Source: an uncultured Anaerolineae bacterium (GTDB taxonomy: Bacteria > Chloroflexota > Anaerolineae > Anaerolineales > Villigracilaceae). Taken from it: a DNA stretch of 52,958 bases. Shown here piece after piece: positions 41,807-52,958 of the stretch. Numbering within the stretch: position 1 is the first letter of the stretch; every line of letters starts with the position of its first letter. The notes under the pieces were generated by a model. That model did no database searches, was not told the origin of the DNA, and worked only from the letters and a program-made list of their open reading frames with translations. A program made the position numbers and the translations under genes. The stretch is taken from NCBI GenBank assembly GCA_903822545.1, contig CAIJPN010000093.1, positions 1 through 52,958 on the forward strand, read 5' to 3'.

Positions 41807-42394
41807 ATGCCCAATCCGCTGGCCTACCTGCTCGAAAACATCTCCTGGTACGCGCCCATCTACAACATTGCCTGGGCCTTGTTCATGCTCTACACCCTGG
41901 CGCTGCCCCCACTACTATTATGGATTTTTAAACTACCAGTGTTACGCCAGGTGCAGCCCTCACGCCCATGGAGCTATCAGCGCCAAAGCTACGGCTACCT
42001 GCTCGGCGCGATGCTGGTGGTTTTTTCCTTCCGGCTGATCCCCTACTGGATATTTGACGACAAAATCCTGCACTTTCTCGGCGGGGGGATGGCGATTGCG
42101 CTGGTCTACCAATATTTTGTATTGAATTTCTGCCTCGACGATGGGCTGGGGCTGGTCAGCCTGCGGCATGTACGCAGCAACCGCCCGGCCCATCTTGCCG
42201 CCAACTTGATCCTGTTGATATTGTTTACCTCGTTCTTCAGCGTCTTCTCCGAACTGTACGAGTTCATCTCGAAATATGTGATGGGCTACCAGTTTGACAG
42301 CAGCGGCCTCGATACCTGGCTGGATATCCTGGCCAACCTGGCCGGGGCGCTGTTGGGATATTTGGGCCTGTGGCTGTTGCGCCGCGACAAATAA
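41807..42394 (+). CDS. Multi-span membrane protein of unknown function
   Basis: A 195-residue integral membrane protein with about five helices. Conserved-looking polar residues sit at helix ends: FDDKILHFLGGG, SELYEFISKYVMGYQFDSSG and DTWLDILANLAGALLG. The pattern of Asp-x-x-x-His, Glu-x-x-Glu and Asp-x-x-x-Asn in membrane helices recalls DUF2238/VanZ-like proteins, but I cannot assign it firmly. It starts 4 bases after the hydrolase and so shares its transcript. Confidence 0.65.
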   Translation: MPNPLAYLLENISWYAPIYNIAWALFMLYTLALPPLLLWIFKLPVLRQVQPSRPWSYQRQSYGYLLGAMLVVFSFRLIPYWIFDDKILHFLGGGMAIALVYQYFVLNFCLDDGLGLVSLRHVRSNRPAHLAANLILLILFTSFFSVFSELYEFISKYVMGYQFDSSGLDTWLDILANLAGALLGYLGLWLLRRDK

Positions 42395-42459
42395 ACTGGC
42401 GCAATCGAACTTCCAGGCACTGGCACAAACAAAACACAAACCTGAGACCGCGCACAGTA

Positions 42460-42465
42460 TATAAT
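42460..42465 (+). promoter_or_regulatory. TATAAT box of a near-leaderless methyltransferase transcript
   Basis: TATAAT at 42460-42465, then seven bases, then ATG at 42473. There is no Shine-Dalgarno sequence. Transcription would start within one base of the initiation codon. Confidence 0.5.
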
Positions 42466-42472
42466 AGCGTCC

Positions 42473-43210
42473 ATGACCAACCGAAACTTGGAAAAGGCCG
42501 CCCTGCGCGGCGAACCATCTTATATCTGGCGAGCAGGGCAGCAGCGCCGCCTGGAAATGATCACCCAATGGGCCGGGGAACGCATCCGAGGCAACATTCT
42601 CGAAGATGGCTGCGGCGTGGGCATGTACATCGAACATCTCGCGCCCTTTGGCGGGAAAATCTACGGGCTGGAATATGACTTTGAACGCGCCGCCGAAGCC
42701 GGGTCGCGCAACCCGGGCGTGATCAACGCTGCGGGTGAATCCCTGCCATACCCCGCCGCCACCTTTGACCTGATCTTGAGCCACGAGGTGCTCGAACACG
42801 TCGCTGATGACCGCCAGGCCGCCCATGAGATTGTGCGCGTGCTAAAGCCAGGTGGCCGCGCTGTAATTTTTGTCCCAAACCTGGGCTACCCCTTCGAAAC
42901 CCACGGCATTTACTGGCGCGGAAAGTATCATTTCGGCAACAAGCCCTTCGTCAACTACCTGCCACGCTCACTGCGAGACAAACTGGCCCCCCATGTGCGA
43001 ATCTACACATCACACGACCTGGCGCAGTTGTTCGCAGGCCAACCCGTGACCATCGTCGAAAAAACGATTGTTTTTGGCGCATACGATAACATCATCGCCC
43101 GTTTTGGAGCGTTTGGCAAACTCTTGCGCCAAACCCTGCAACTCCTCGAAAAAACCCCGCTTAAATGGTTTGGACTATCACACCTGTGGATCATTGAAAA
43201 AACCAGGTAA
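42473..43210 (+). CDS. SAM-dependent methyltransferase (class I)
   Basis: A 245-residue Rossmann-fold methyltransferase. Motif I is LEDGCGVGMYIEHL, the acidic motif II residue is in IYGLEYD, and motif IV is LILSHEVLEHVAD, followed by VLKPGGRAVIFVPN. This is the Methyltransf_11 pattern, common in small-molecule, lipid and polysaccharide methylation. The N-terminal segment (SYIWRAGQQRRLEMI) and the later YWRGKYHFGNKPFVNYLP are not diagnostic. The substrate is unknown. It has its own promoter. Confidence 0.85.
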   Translation: MTNRNLEKAALRGEPSYIWRAGQQRRLEMITQWAGERIRGNILEDGCGVGMYIEHLAPFGGKIYGLEYDFERAAEAGSRNPGVINAAGESLPYPAATFDLILSHEVLEHVADDRQAAHEIVRVLKPGGRAVIFVPNLGYPFETHGIYWRGKYHFGNKPFVNYLPRSLRDKLAPHVRIYTSHDLAQLFAGQPVTIVEKTIVFGAYDNIIARFGAFGKLLRQTLQLLEKTPLKWFGLSHLWIIEKTR

Positions 43211-43296
43211 GCTTATAGCATTCAATGTCCGTTTTACCAGCCCCTATCCAGCACACCAACGCACAAAACGGCCATACGCAACAACGGAGCATTGCC

Positions 43297-44496
43297 ATGA
43301 CATCCGAAAAAACCATATCCCCACGCTGGAACGCCACCACCAAACTGATCGTAACCCTGATCCTGGTAATACTCATCGGCGCGCTGCTGGTTGAATTCCA
43401 ATCGCTCATCCCGCCGCTGGTGATGTCGTTCATCATCGTCTACCTGCTCTACCCGGTGGCCGATTTTATCCGCAAGCGCACCCGCCTGGGCTGGGGCTGG
43501 GCAGTATCACTGATCTATCTTGCCTTACTGGTGATCTTCCTGGCGCTGGCCGGGATTGGCGGCGTGGAATTATTCTTCCAGTTGGAAAGCGTTATCACCC
43601 AGGCCGAAACCGGCCTCGACAGCCTGAACAGCTTCATCCAGCAAATCTCCAGCCAGGTTATCAACATTGGCCCATTCAGCTACAACCTGGCCGCACTCGA
43701 CCTGAGCTCCATCAGCCAGCAGCTGCTCTCGTCGCTGCAACCCATTCTCAGCCAGACCGGTTCCGTAGTCGGCACAATTGCCAGCGGCGCAGCCAGCTTT
43801 GTTGGTTGGTTATTCTTCGTGCTGTTTATCTCCTATTTCATCCTGGTAGAAAGCGGCGGCCTGCGCGAGGGCATCTTGCGCATCGAAATCCCCAACTACG
43901 CCGAAGATATTCGCCGCCTGGGTGACGGCCTGGCAAGCACCTGGAACGCCTTTTTGCGAGGGCAATTCATCATCGTTGGCATTACGCTGATTGTGTATAC
44001 ACTGGTGTTGGGCATCTTTGGGGTGCGTTATGCCATAGGCCTGGCGCTGCTGGGCGGCCTGTCCAAGTTCCTGCCCTACATCGGCCCGGCGATCTTGTGG
44101 GTGCTGCTCGGATTCATCGCATTCTTCCAGGATTATAAACTGGGCGATCTATCTCCGCTGGCTTATGCAGCACTGGTCGTCATCGTCCTGATGGCTGCCG
44201 ACCAGGTCATCGACAGCATCATCGCGCCGCGCATCCTGGCCCAGGCGCTTAAAGTCCACCCTGCCGCAGTGGTTGTTTCCACACTCATCGCCGCCAGCCT
44301 GCTGGGATTGCTGGGTATGGTCATCGCCGCGCCCATGCTCGCCACTATCCAGTTGATCGGGCGATACATCTCGCGGAAGCTGTTTGATCTCGACCCATGG
44401 TCAGATGATGGGAAGCCGCTTCCTGCACTGGATGCCCAGCCCCGGAAGGCGGTCACGCCCCAGCCTGCCCTAAAAAAGCAGCGTCCTGGCAAGTAA
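43297..44496 (+). CDS. AI-2E family (YdjX/TqsA/PerM-like) membrane permease
   Basis: A 399-residue permease with about seven or eight helices and an extracytoplasmic amphipathic middle domain (LESVITQAETGLDSLNSF onward). Family marks include LIPPLVMSFIIVYLLYPV near the start, FVLFISYFILVESGGLREG, FLRGQFIIVGITLIVYTLVLG, and LSKFLPYIGPAILWVLLG with DSIIAPRILAQALKVHPAAV. Members include TqsA (autoinducer-2 export) and sodium/proton antiporters, so the substrate is open. The start at 43297 is chosen for ACGGAG (43284-43289); the frame extends 24 codons upstream without a start signal. A strong terminator follows. Confidence 0.88.
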   Translation: MTSEKTISPRWNATTKLIVTLILVILIGALLVEFQSLIPPLVMSFIIVYLLYPVADFIRKRTRLGWGWAVSLIYLALLVIFLALAGIGGVELFFQLESVITQAETGLDSLNSFIQQISSQVINIGPFSYNLAALDLSSISQQLLSSLQPILSQTGSVVGTIASGAASFVGWLFFVLFISYFILVESGGLREGILRIEIPNYAEDIRRLGDGLASTWNAFLRGQFIIVGITLIVYTLVLGIFGVRYAIGLALLGGLSKFLPYIGPAILWVLLGFIAFFQDYKLGDLSPLAYAALVVIVLMAADQVIDSIIAPRILAQALKVHPAAVVVSTLIAASLLGLLGMVIAAPMLATIQLIGRYISRKLFDLDPWSDDGKPLPALDAQPRKAVTPQPALKKQRPGK

Positions 44497-44510
44497 CCCC
44501 CGTTAAATCC

Positions 44511-44543
44511 AGGAGGGGCGTGTTCAACAAACACGCCCCTCCT
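44511..44543. terminator. Convergent terminator after the AI-2E permease
   Basis: AGGAGGGGCGTGTT (44511-44524), loop CAACA, AACACGCCCCTCCT (44530-44543): a perfect GC-rich 14-bp stem between two converging genes. The T-run is short (GTTGGTTTC), but the stem is very stable and can serve both directions. Confidence 0.75.
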
Positions 44544-44559
44544 GTTGGTTTCAGGCGCA

Positions 44560-45474
44560 TCAATTCAATACTTCCAAATTCGGTTCGAGCGGAATACGCT
44601 CAATCAGATCAAGGAAATCGGCATCAGTGACGGACGATTGGGGCTTGTCCATCAGCGCCAGCAGGGTGGCTTCCATCACATTGGTGCCAAAGCTGCGGCC
44701 TTCCAGCCGGGGCGTGACCGTCACCAGGATGTGCAGGTTGCGCTTGCGCAGTTCTTCCACGTTTTTGGCGGTGGTGGTGTTGGTGACGATGATCTTGCCG
44801 CTCAAATCATCGGGCATGTACTGGCGGATCTGCAAAAAATCCCCGGCGATGACCTGCGCTCGCTGGTAGTATTCCTGCCAGCGTTTTTGCGGATCTTTGT
44901 CTTGTTCGGAGCCGAGCGGATACAGCCAGGAAAAAGGCAGTTGGGTCACAACCGGCAGCAGGGCGGAGGCCAGCATCCGCACAGTGGAAAGCTTTTTTAC
45001 CGGGAGCGGAATCCCCAGGGCAAACATAAAATCCCCAAAGGTGACATCCAGCCCAGAATCAACCATCGCCACGCCCATGCCATAGCGCTCAACCGCGGTG
45101 GTTTGCAGCGCCGGCAGCCCGCGCAGGGTTTTGCCCTGCGTGTTGAGATGTTTTTCCAGCGCGAGGAAAGCCCGGCGTTCGAGCAGGCCTTTGACGCCGT
45201 TGCCATCCCCGGCTTTGCTGATTTTGATGGCGTTGCGAATACGTTTGACATCGCGCATGTAATAGCGTTTGTCGGCTACTTTGATGAAGAATTCAACACC
45301 GCCAATGCCAAAAGCATCCACCTTGCCATCCATATCACGATAACGCTGGACTGCTTTTTCAAAATCCCCGTCGGTGCCCTGGCGAGAGAGTTCACATTCT
45401 TGTCCGAGGAAAACATGCCGCGTGGTATGGTCACGTGCCGAAGAACCCACACTGATGGATAAGATTTTCTTCAT
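44560..45474 (-). CDS. Conserved protein often labelled quinate 5-dehydrogenase, function uncertain
   Basis: A 304-residue cytoplasmic protein. It opens ILSISVGSSARDHTTRHVFLG and continues RQGTDGDFEKAVQRYRD and VDAFGIGGVEFFI, a pattern I recall from a Firmicutes/Chloroflexota family annotated as quinate 5-dehydrogenase. Later segments are MVDSGLDVTFGDFMFALGIPLPV and IIVTNTTTAKNVEELRKRNLHILVT. I see no classic GxGxxG dinucleotide motif where a shikimate/quinate dehydrogenase should have it, so that label should not be trusted. AGAGG precedes the ATG. It is transcribed divergently from secA. Confidence 0.6.
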   Translation of the reverse strand: MKKILSISVGSSARDHTTRHVFLGQECELSRQGTDGDFEKAVQRYRDMDGKVDAFGIGGVEFFIKVADKRYYMRDVKRIRNAIKISKAGDGNGVKGLLERRAFLALEKHLNTQGKTLRGLPALQTTAVERYGMGVAMVDSGLDVTFGDFMFALGIPLPVKKLSTVRMLASALLPVVTQLPFSWLYPLGSEQDKDPQKRWQEYYQRAQVIAGDFLQIRQYMPDDLSGKIIVTNTTTAKNVEELRKRNLHILVTVTPRLEGRSFGTNVMEATLLALMDKPQSSVTDADFLDLIERIPLEPNLEVLN

Positions 45475-45560
45475 TTTGGCCTCTTTGTGATGGGATTACC
45501 TGTAACAACACCGCGCCAGCCTTTGAAGTTACCATTTCTAACATTGCTCCAATGCCGCTA

Positions 45561-45569
45561 TGCTATAAT
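45561..45569 (+). promoter_or_regulatory. Extended -10 promoter of secA
   Basis: TGC followed by TATAAT (45564-45569) forms an extended -10 element 20 bases upstream of the secA ATG. A weak ACATTG at 45541 lies at -35 distance. Confidence 0.55.
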
Positions 45570-45589
45570 TTCGTCGCGAAAGGCTGATT

Positions 45590-49630
<4,041 letters not shown>

Positions 49631-49635
49631 ACCTT

Positions 49636-49659
49636 GCAGTTTTCCCGGATGAAAACTGC
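49636..49659 (+). terminator. Hairpin after secA, weak terminator candidate
   Basis: GCAGTTTTC (49636-49644), loop CCGGAT, GAAAACTGC (49651-49659), five bases past the stop. It is not followed by a T-run, so it may protect the mRNA 3' end rather than terminate. Confidence 0.45.
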
Positions 49660-49782
49660 GCGAAACAGCGTAGAATATATTTAATGTGAATCATCGGCGG
49701 TTTTGAAATTGACAATATCACATAAACATAGCTCCGCTAACGCCTATTTCACACGGTGCAGGCAGGGCTGCAAGTTTTAATC

Positions 49783-49791
49783 TGGTATTAT
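49783..49791 (+). promoter_or_regulatory. Extended -10 promoter of adenosine deaminase gene
   Basis: TGG followed by TATTAT (49786-49791), 55 bases upstream of the ATG. No -35 hexamer is needed or seen. Confidence 0.4.
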
Positions 49792-49846
49792 CAAGCAAAA
49801 CATTATTCACCTAAACACAGTCCTTTCAACCAACCAGCGAGACAGA

Positions 49847-50890
49847 ATGACCAATCTGGCTTTCAATACGTCCGGCGAATACCATGATTTTCCCAAGGTG
49901 GAACTTCACCGCCACCTTGAAGGTTCACTGCGCCTGCAAACCATGCTCGATGTGGCCCGCAAACACGGCATGACCCTGCCAGCCAACATGGTGCGGCTCT
50001 CACGCCTGGTGCAGGTTCAGGATGAAGAACCACTAACCTTTGAGAATTTCCTGGGAAAATTCAACACCCTGCGCATGTTTTATCGCTCCCCAGAAGTGAT
50101 CGAACGTATCACACGCGAAGCCGTTGAAGATGCCGCCAAAGACAATGTTCGTTATGTTGAGTTGCGCTTTACACCGGTAGCGCTCAGCCGGGCCGAACGT
50201 TTCCCGTTGAATGAAGTAATGGATTGGGTTTGCGAAGCTGCCAAAAATGCCGCCAAAAAATATAGTATTGGTGTGCGCCTGATCGCATCCGTCAACCGCC
50301 ACGAATCTGTGGAACTGGCCGAGCAAGTCATCTGGCTGGCAGCTGACCGGCTAAGTAAAGGCCTGGTGGGTGTAGATTTGGCCGGGAACGAGGCCCAATT
50401 CCCGGCCCGGCCCTTCTTGCCTCTATTCCGCGAAGCACGCCAGGCCGGGATGTACATCACCATCCACGCCGGGGAGTGGGGCGGGCCACTAAATGTGCGT
50501 GAGGCCATTGAAAACTTCGATGCCCAACGCATCGGCCACGGCGTCCGCGTGCTGGAAGATGACTTTTCCACGGCGCTGGCCCGCGAGCATAAAACCACCT
50601 TCGAGGTGTGCGTTACCAGCAACTACCAGACCGGTGTAGTCAAAACACTGACAGCGCATCCGGCCTCCAAGATGATCGCCGCCGGGCTGAATGTGACCTT
50701 CAACACGGATGATCCGTCCATCTCGAACATTACCCTGAGCAACGAATACAAAGTTGCCTGCGAAGACCTGAAAATCAGCCGTGATGTAGTCAAGCAGCGC
50801 ATTACCGCTGCCGCCTATGCTGCATTCCTGCCAGAGAGTGACCGCAAAAAGCTGGCCGATTCGCTGCAAAAAGATCTGGGCAGGGTGTAA
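49847..50890 (+). CDS. add: Adenosine deaminase family protein
   Basis: A 347-residue zinc hydrolase converting adenosine to inosine. Motifs: KVELHRHLEGSLR (two zinc His), TIHAGEWGGP (zinc His and catalytic Glu), RIGHGVRVLED (catalytic His), CVTSNYQTGVV, and TFNTDDPSIS (zinc Asp). The ending LSNEYKVACEDLKIS is also characteristic. Related enzymes act on adenine or on aminodeoxyfutalosine in menaquinone synthesis. The SNYQTG and GEWGGP details fit adenosine deaminase best but do not exclude the latter. GAGACAGA is a weak ribosome-binding site. It may feed purine salvage. Confidence 0.86.
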   Translation: MTNLAFNTSGEYHDFPKVELHRHLEGSLRLQTMLDVARKHGMTLPANMVRLSRLVQVQDEEPLTFENFLGKFNTLRMFYRSPEVIERITREAVEDAAKDNVRYVELRFTPVALSRAERFPLNEVMDWVCEAAKNAAKKYSIGVRLIASVNRHESVELAEQVIWLAADRLSKGLVGVDLAGNEAQFPARPFLPLFREARQAGMYITIHAGEWGGPLNVREAIENFDAQRIGHGVRVLEDDFSTALAREHKTTFEVCVTSNYQTGVVKTLTAHPASKMIAAGLNVTFNTDDPSISNITLSNEYKVACEDLKISRDVVKQRITAAAYAAFLPESDRKKLADSLQKDLGRV

Positions 50891-50892
50891 AC

Positions 50893-50901
50893 TGGTATAA
50901 T
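50893..50901 (+). promoter_or_regulatory. Extended -10 promoter upstream of aconitase
   Basis: TGG followed by TATAAT (50896-50901), just after the adenosine deaminase stop and about 185 bases before the aconitase ATG. It would give a long leader that includes the palindromic repeat at 50961-51026. Confidence 0.4.
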
Positions 50902-50960
50902 TGCGCCTGTTTACATCTAATTTCACCTAATTTTTGTTTTGACAGAGGACGACAAAGGCG

Positions 50961-51026
50961 CACCTTTGAGTTCTTTGTGACGTTGAATGTTATTTAATTT
51001 CACACGATCACAAAGCACCAAAGGTG
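50961..51026. repeat. Imperfect inverted repeat upstream of aconitase
   Basis: CACCTTTGAGTTCTTTGTGA (50961-50980) is answered by TCACAAAGCACCAAAGGTG (51008-51026). The arms match except for a 3-4 base central difference. It belongs by style to the CACGGAG/CAAAGG intergenic repeats. A short palindrome CGGGATTAATCCCG follows at 51045-51058. Confidence 0.6.
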
Positions 51027-51086
51027 TTTTGTTGTACTGTAACGCGGGATTAATCCCGAGCTACTTATGCCAAAGAAGGAGTTTTC

Positions 51087-52958
51087 ATGAAAGATTTCTT
51101 TAATTCCCGTGACACGCTCAAAGTCGGCGACAAAGAGTATGTCTACTATCGTCTCGATGTACTGGAGAAGGCCGGGCTGGTGAAACTGGCCAAACTGCCG
51201 TTCTCGATCCGCGTGGTGCTCGAAGCCGCGCTGCGCCAGTGCAACGACAACGAAATCACCCAGGAAGATGTCAAAAACATCGCCGCATGGACGCCGACCG
51301 GCGCCCGCCCTGGCATCCCCTTCCTGCCAGCCCGCGTGGTGATGCAGGACTTTACTGGTGTTCCGGCGGTGGTCGATCTGGCCGCAATGCGCGCCGCTGT
51401 CGCTCGGCTGGGCGGCGACCCGAAACAGATCAACCCGCTCGTGCCGGTCGACCTCGTTATCGACCACTCGGTACAGGTCGATTTCTTCGCCACTGCCGAT
51501 GCCCTGACCCGCAACACCGAAATGGAATTCCTGCGCAACAAGGAACGTTATGAGTTCCTGAAATGGGGCCAGCAAGCCTTCAAAAACTTCCGCGTTGTCC
51601 CGCCGATGACCGGTATCATCCACCAGGTCAACCTGGAATATCTCTCGGAATGCGTTTTCACCAAGACCGAGAACGGCGAAACCCTGGCCTTCCCCGATAC
51701 GCTGGTCGGCACCGACTCGCACACGACCATGATCAACGGCCTGGGCGTGGTGGGCTGGGGCGTGGGCGGCATCGAAGCCGAAGCGGTCATGCTCGGCCAG
51801 CCGATGGACATGCTCCTGCCAGACGTGATCGGCTTCAAGCTCTCGGGCAAGCTCAAAGATGGCGTGACCGCCACCGACCTGGTGCTGACCGTCACCCAGA
51901 TGCTGCGCAAAAAGGGCGTGGTGGATAAGTTCGTGGAATTCTTTGGCCCCGGCCTGGCCTCCATGTCGCTGACCGACCGCGCCACAATCGCCAACATGGC
52001 CCCAGAATATGGCGCGACGATGGGCTTTTTCCCGGTCGATGCCGAGACGCTGCGCTACATGCAATTGACTGGCCGCCCTGCGGATGTGATCGCCCGCACC
52101 GAGGCCTACTGCCGCGCCCAGGGCTTGTTCCGCGACGAGAACACCCCTGACCCCGAATTTACCGACACCCTGGAACTTGACCTGGGCTCCGTTGTCCCGT
52201 CCCTCGCCGGCCCCAAGCGTCCGCAAGACCGCGTGGCCCTGGCTGATATGAAAGCGGCATTCCAGAAGGCGCTGACCGCTCCGGTAAAGGAACGCGGCTA
52301 CGAGCTGGGCGGCGATGCCCTGAAGCGCGAATCTGCCTTCGGCGCGGAGAAAATGTCGCATGGCGCGGTCGTCATCGCCGCGATCACCTCCTGCACCAAC
52401 ACCAGCAACCCCTCGGTGCTGATCGGCGCGGGGCTGGTGGCCAAAAAGGCGGTCGAGAAGGGGCTGAAAGTCAAGCCCTATGTCAAGACCAGCCTGGCCC
52501 CCGGCTCGCGCGTCGTGACCGAATATCTCAACTCTGCCGGGCTGATTGATCCGCTGGCGAAACTGGGCTTTAACGTGACCGGTTACGGGTGCACGACCTG
52601 CATCGGTAACAGCGGCCCGCTGCCGGGTGAGGTAGCAAAGGCCGTCACCGGCGGCGACCTGGTCGCGGCGGCGGTCATCTCGGGCAACCGCAACTTCGAA
52701 GGGCGCGTTCATCCGCTGGTGAAGGCCAACTTCCTGGCCTCGCCGCCCCTGGTCGTGGCCTACGCCCTGGCCGGGACAGTCGATATCGACCTGAACAACG
52801 AGCCGCTCGGCGAAGGTGCGAACGGTCCGGTTTACCTGCGCGACATCTGGCCGAGCAGCGCGGAAATTGCCGAGGCGGTGGCCGCGCACGTGCGGGTGGA
52901 AATGTTTAACGATAAGTATTCCAGCGTCTTCGAGGGCACGGAAGCCTGGCAGGAGATC
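51087..52958 (+). CDS. acnA: Aconitate hydratase, AcnA/IRP1 type (3' end outside window)
   Basis: 624 codons are open to the window edge; the family usually has about 900 residues, so roughly the last third is missing. The enzyme interconverts citrate and isocitrate in the TCA cycle. Fe-S ligands are Cys436 ([14 protein letters not shown]) and Cys502/Cys505 ([15 protein letters not shown]), almost the same numbering as in animal IRP1. Other marks are [32 protein letters not shown] and [13 protein letters not shown]. The start [23 protein letters not shown] is typical of AcnA, and AAGGAG (51076-51081) fixes it. Confidence 0.95.
   Translation, partial: MKDFFNSRDTLKVGDKEYVYYRLDVLEKAGLVKLAKLPFSIRVVLEAALRQCNDNEITQEDVKNIAAWTPTGARPGIPFLPARVVMQDFTGVPAVVDLAAMRAAVARLGGDPKQINPLVPVDLVIDHSVQVDFFATADALTRNTEMEFLRNKERYEFLKWGQQAFKNFRVVPPMTGIIHQVNLEYLSECVFTKTENGETLAFPDTLVGTDSHTTMINGLGVVGWGVGGIEAEAVMLGQPMDMLLPDVIGFKLSGKLKDGVTATDLVLTVTQMLRKKGVVDKFVEFFGPGLASMSLTDRATIANMAPEYGATMGFFPVDAETLRYMQLTGRPADVIARTEAYCRAQGLFRDENTPDPEFTDTLELDLGSVVPSLAGPKRPQDRVALADMKAAFQKALTAPVKERGYELGGDALKRESAFGAEKMSHGAVVIAAITSCTNTSNPSVLIGAGLVAKKAVEKGLKVKPYVKTSLAPGSRVVTEYLNSAGLIDPLAKLGFNVTGYGCTTCIGNSGPLPGEVAKAVTGGDLVAAAVISGNRNFEGRVHPLVKANFLASPPLVVAYALAGTVDIDLNNEPLGEGANGPVYLRDIWPSSAEIAEAVAAHVRVEMFNDKYSSVFEGTEAWQEI

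Noticed and set aside
51000-52889. A 629-residue open frame on the minus strand
   Set aside because: It is the exact antisense of the aconitase gene, whose motifs are unmistakable. Its peptide is His/Gly/Asp-rich without domain features, as expected from a shadow frame in GC-rich DNA.

Overview
The window reads as a chromosomal stretch of a bacterium from the phylum Chloroflexota, most likely class Anaerolineae. This placement is an inference from protein style: a nar cluster ordered like the Thermus/Chloroflexota type, an oversized SecA, a fused CydDC, a YacL-type PIN-TRAM protein, and many PAS/GAF/GGDEF and cyclase sensors. No rRNA, tRNA, CRISPR array or complete insertion sequence was seen. 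The lifestyle suggested is a facultative heterotroph that respires nitrate, uses oxygen at low tension through cytochrome bd, and ferments or oxidises amino acids and nucleosides.

Layout. 1-117 is the tail of a probable transposase. 248-1309 encodes a PIN-TRAM membrane protein. 1858-4440 is a NarX/NarL-like two-component pair. 4554-15776 is a dense nitrate-respiration operon: a degenerate receiver protein, a membrane-anchored diheme cytochrome c (NarC-like), narG, narH, narJ, a hemerythrin-like protein, narI, a NarK-type porter, a 50-residue single-span membrane protein and a second NarK-type porter. 15944-16423 is a DUF1801 protein. On the minus strand, 16484-22564 holds cydA, cydB and a fused cydDC, with a strong terminator between cydB and cydDC. 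22565-23231 is an unusually structured intergenic region.

23232-37240 is almost entirely minus-strand: a PAS/GAF/PAS/GGDEF protein, a DUF805 protein, a glycosyltransferase, an Rrf2-type Fe-S regulator, a TPR/proline-rich membrane protein, a DinB pseudogene (plus strand), an HD phosphohydrolase, a SanA-like protein, an inositol-phosphatase-like enzyme, a response regulator, a 7TM-PAS-GGDEF diguanylate cyclase cotranscribed with arginase, and imidazolonepropionase. 37641-41100 is a three-gene unit of an adenylate cyclase and two receptor-like HAMP proteins with no output domain, followed by a metallo-hydrolase, a membrane protein, a methyltransferase and an AI-2E family permease. 44560-45474 (minus) is a conserved protein of uncertain function. 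The window ends with secA, adenosine deaminase and an aconitase cut off by the window edge.

How the parts fit. The NarXL-like pair probably senses nitrate or nitrite and activates the adjacent nar operon. The diheme cytochrome could pass electrons to or from the NarGHI complex, the hemerythrin-like protein may bind oxygen or NO, and the two porters would import nitrate and export nitrite. Cytochrome bd and CydDC provide the low-oxygen branch. Arginase, HutI, adenosine deaminase and aconitase feed amino-acid and nucleoside carbon into central metabolism. cAMP and c-di-GMP enzymes give two nucleotide-signalling layers.

Two sequence-level themes stand out. Several genes lack a Shine-Dalgarno sequence and instead have a TATAAT-like box ending six to eight bases before the start codon, as expected for leaderless mRNAs. 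The intergenic regions are rich in palindromic repeat elements, and one such repeat lies in frame inside narG.
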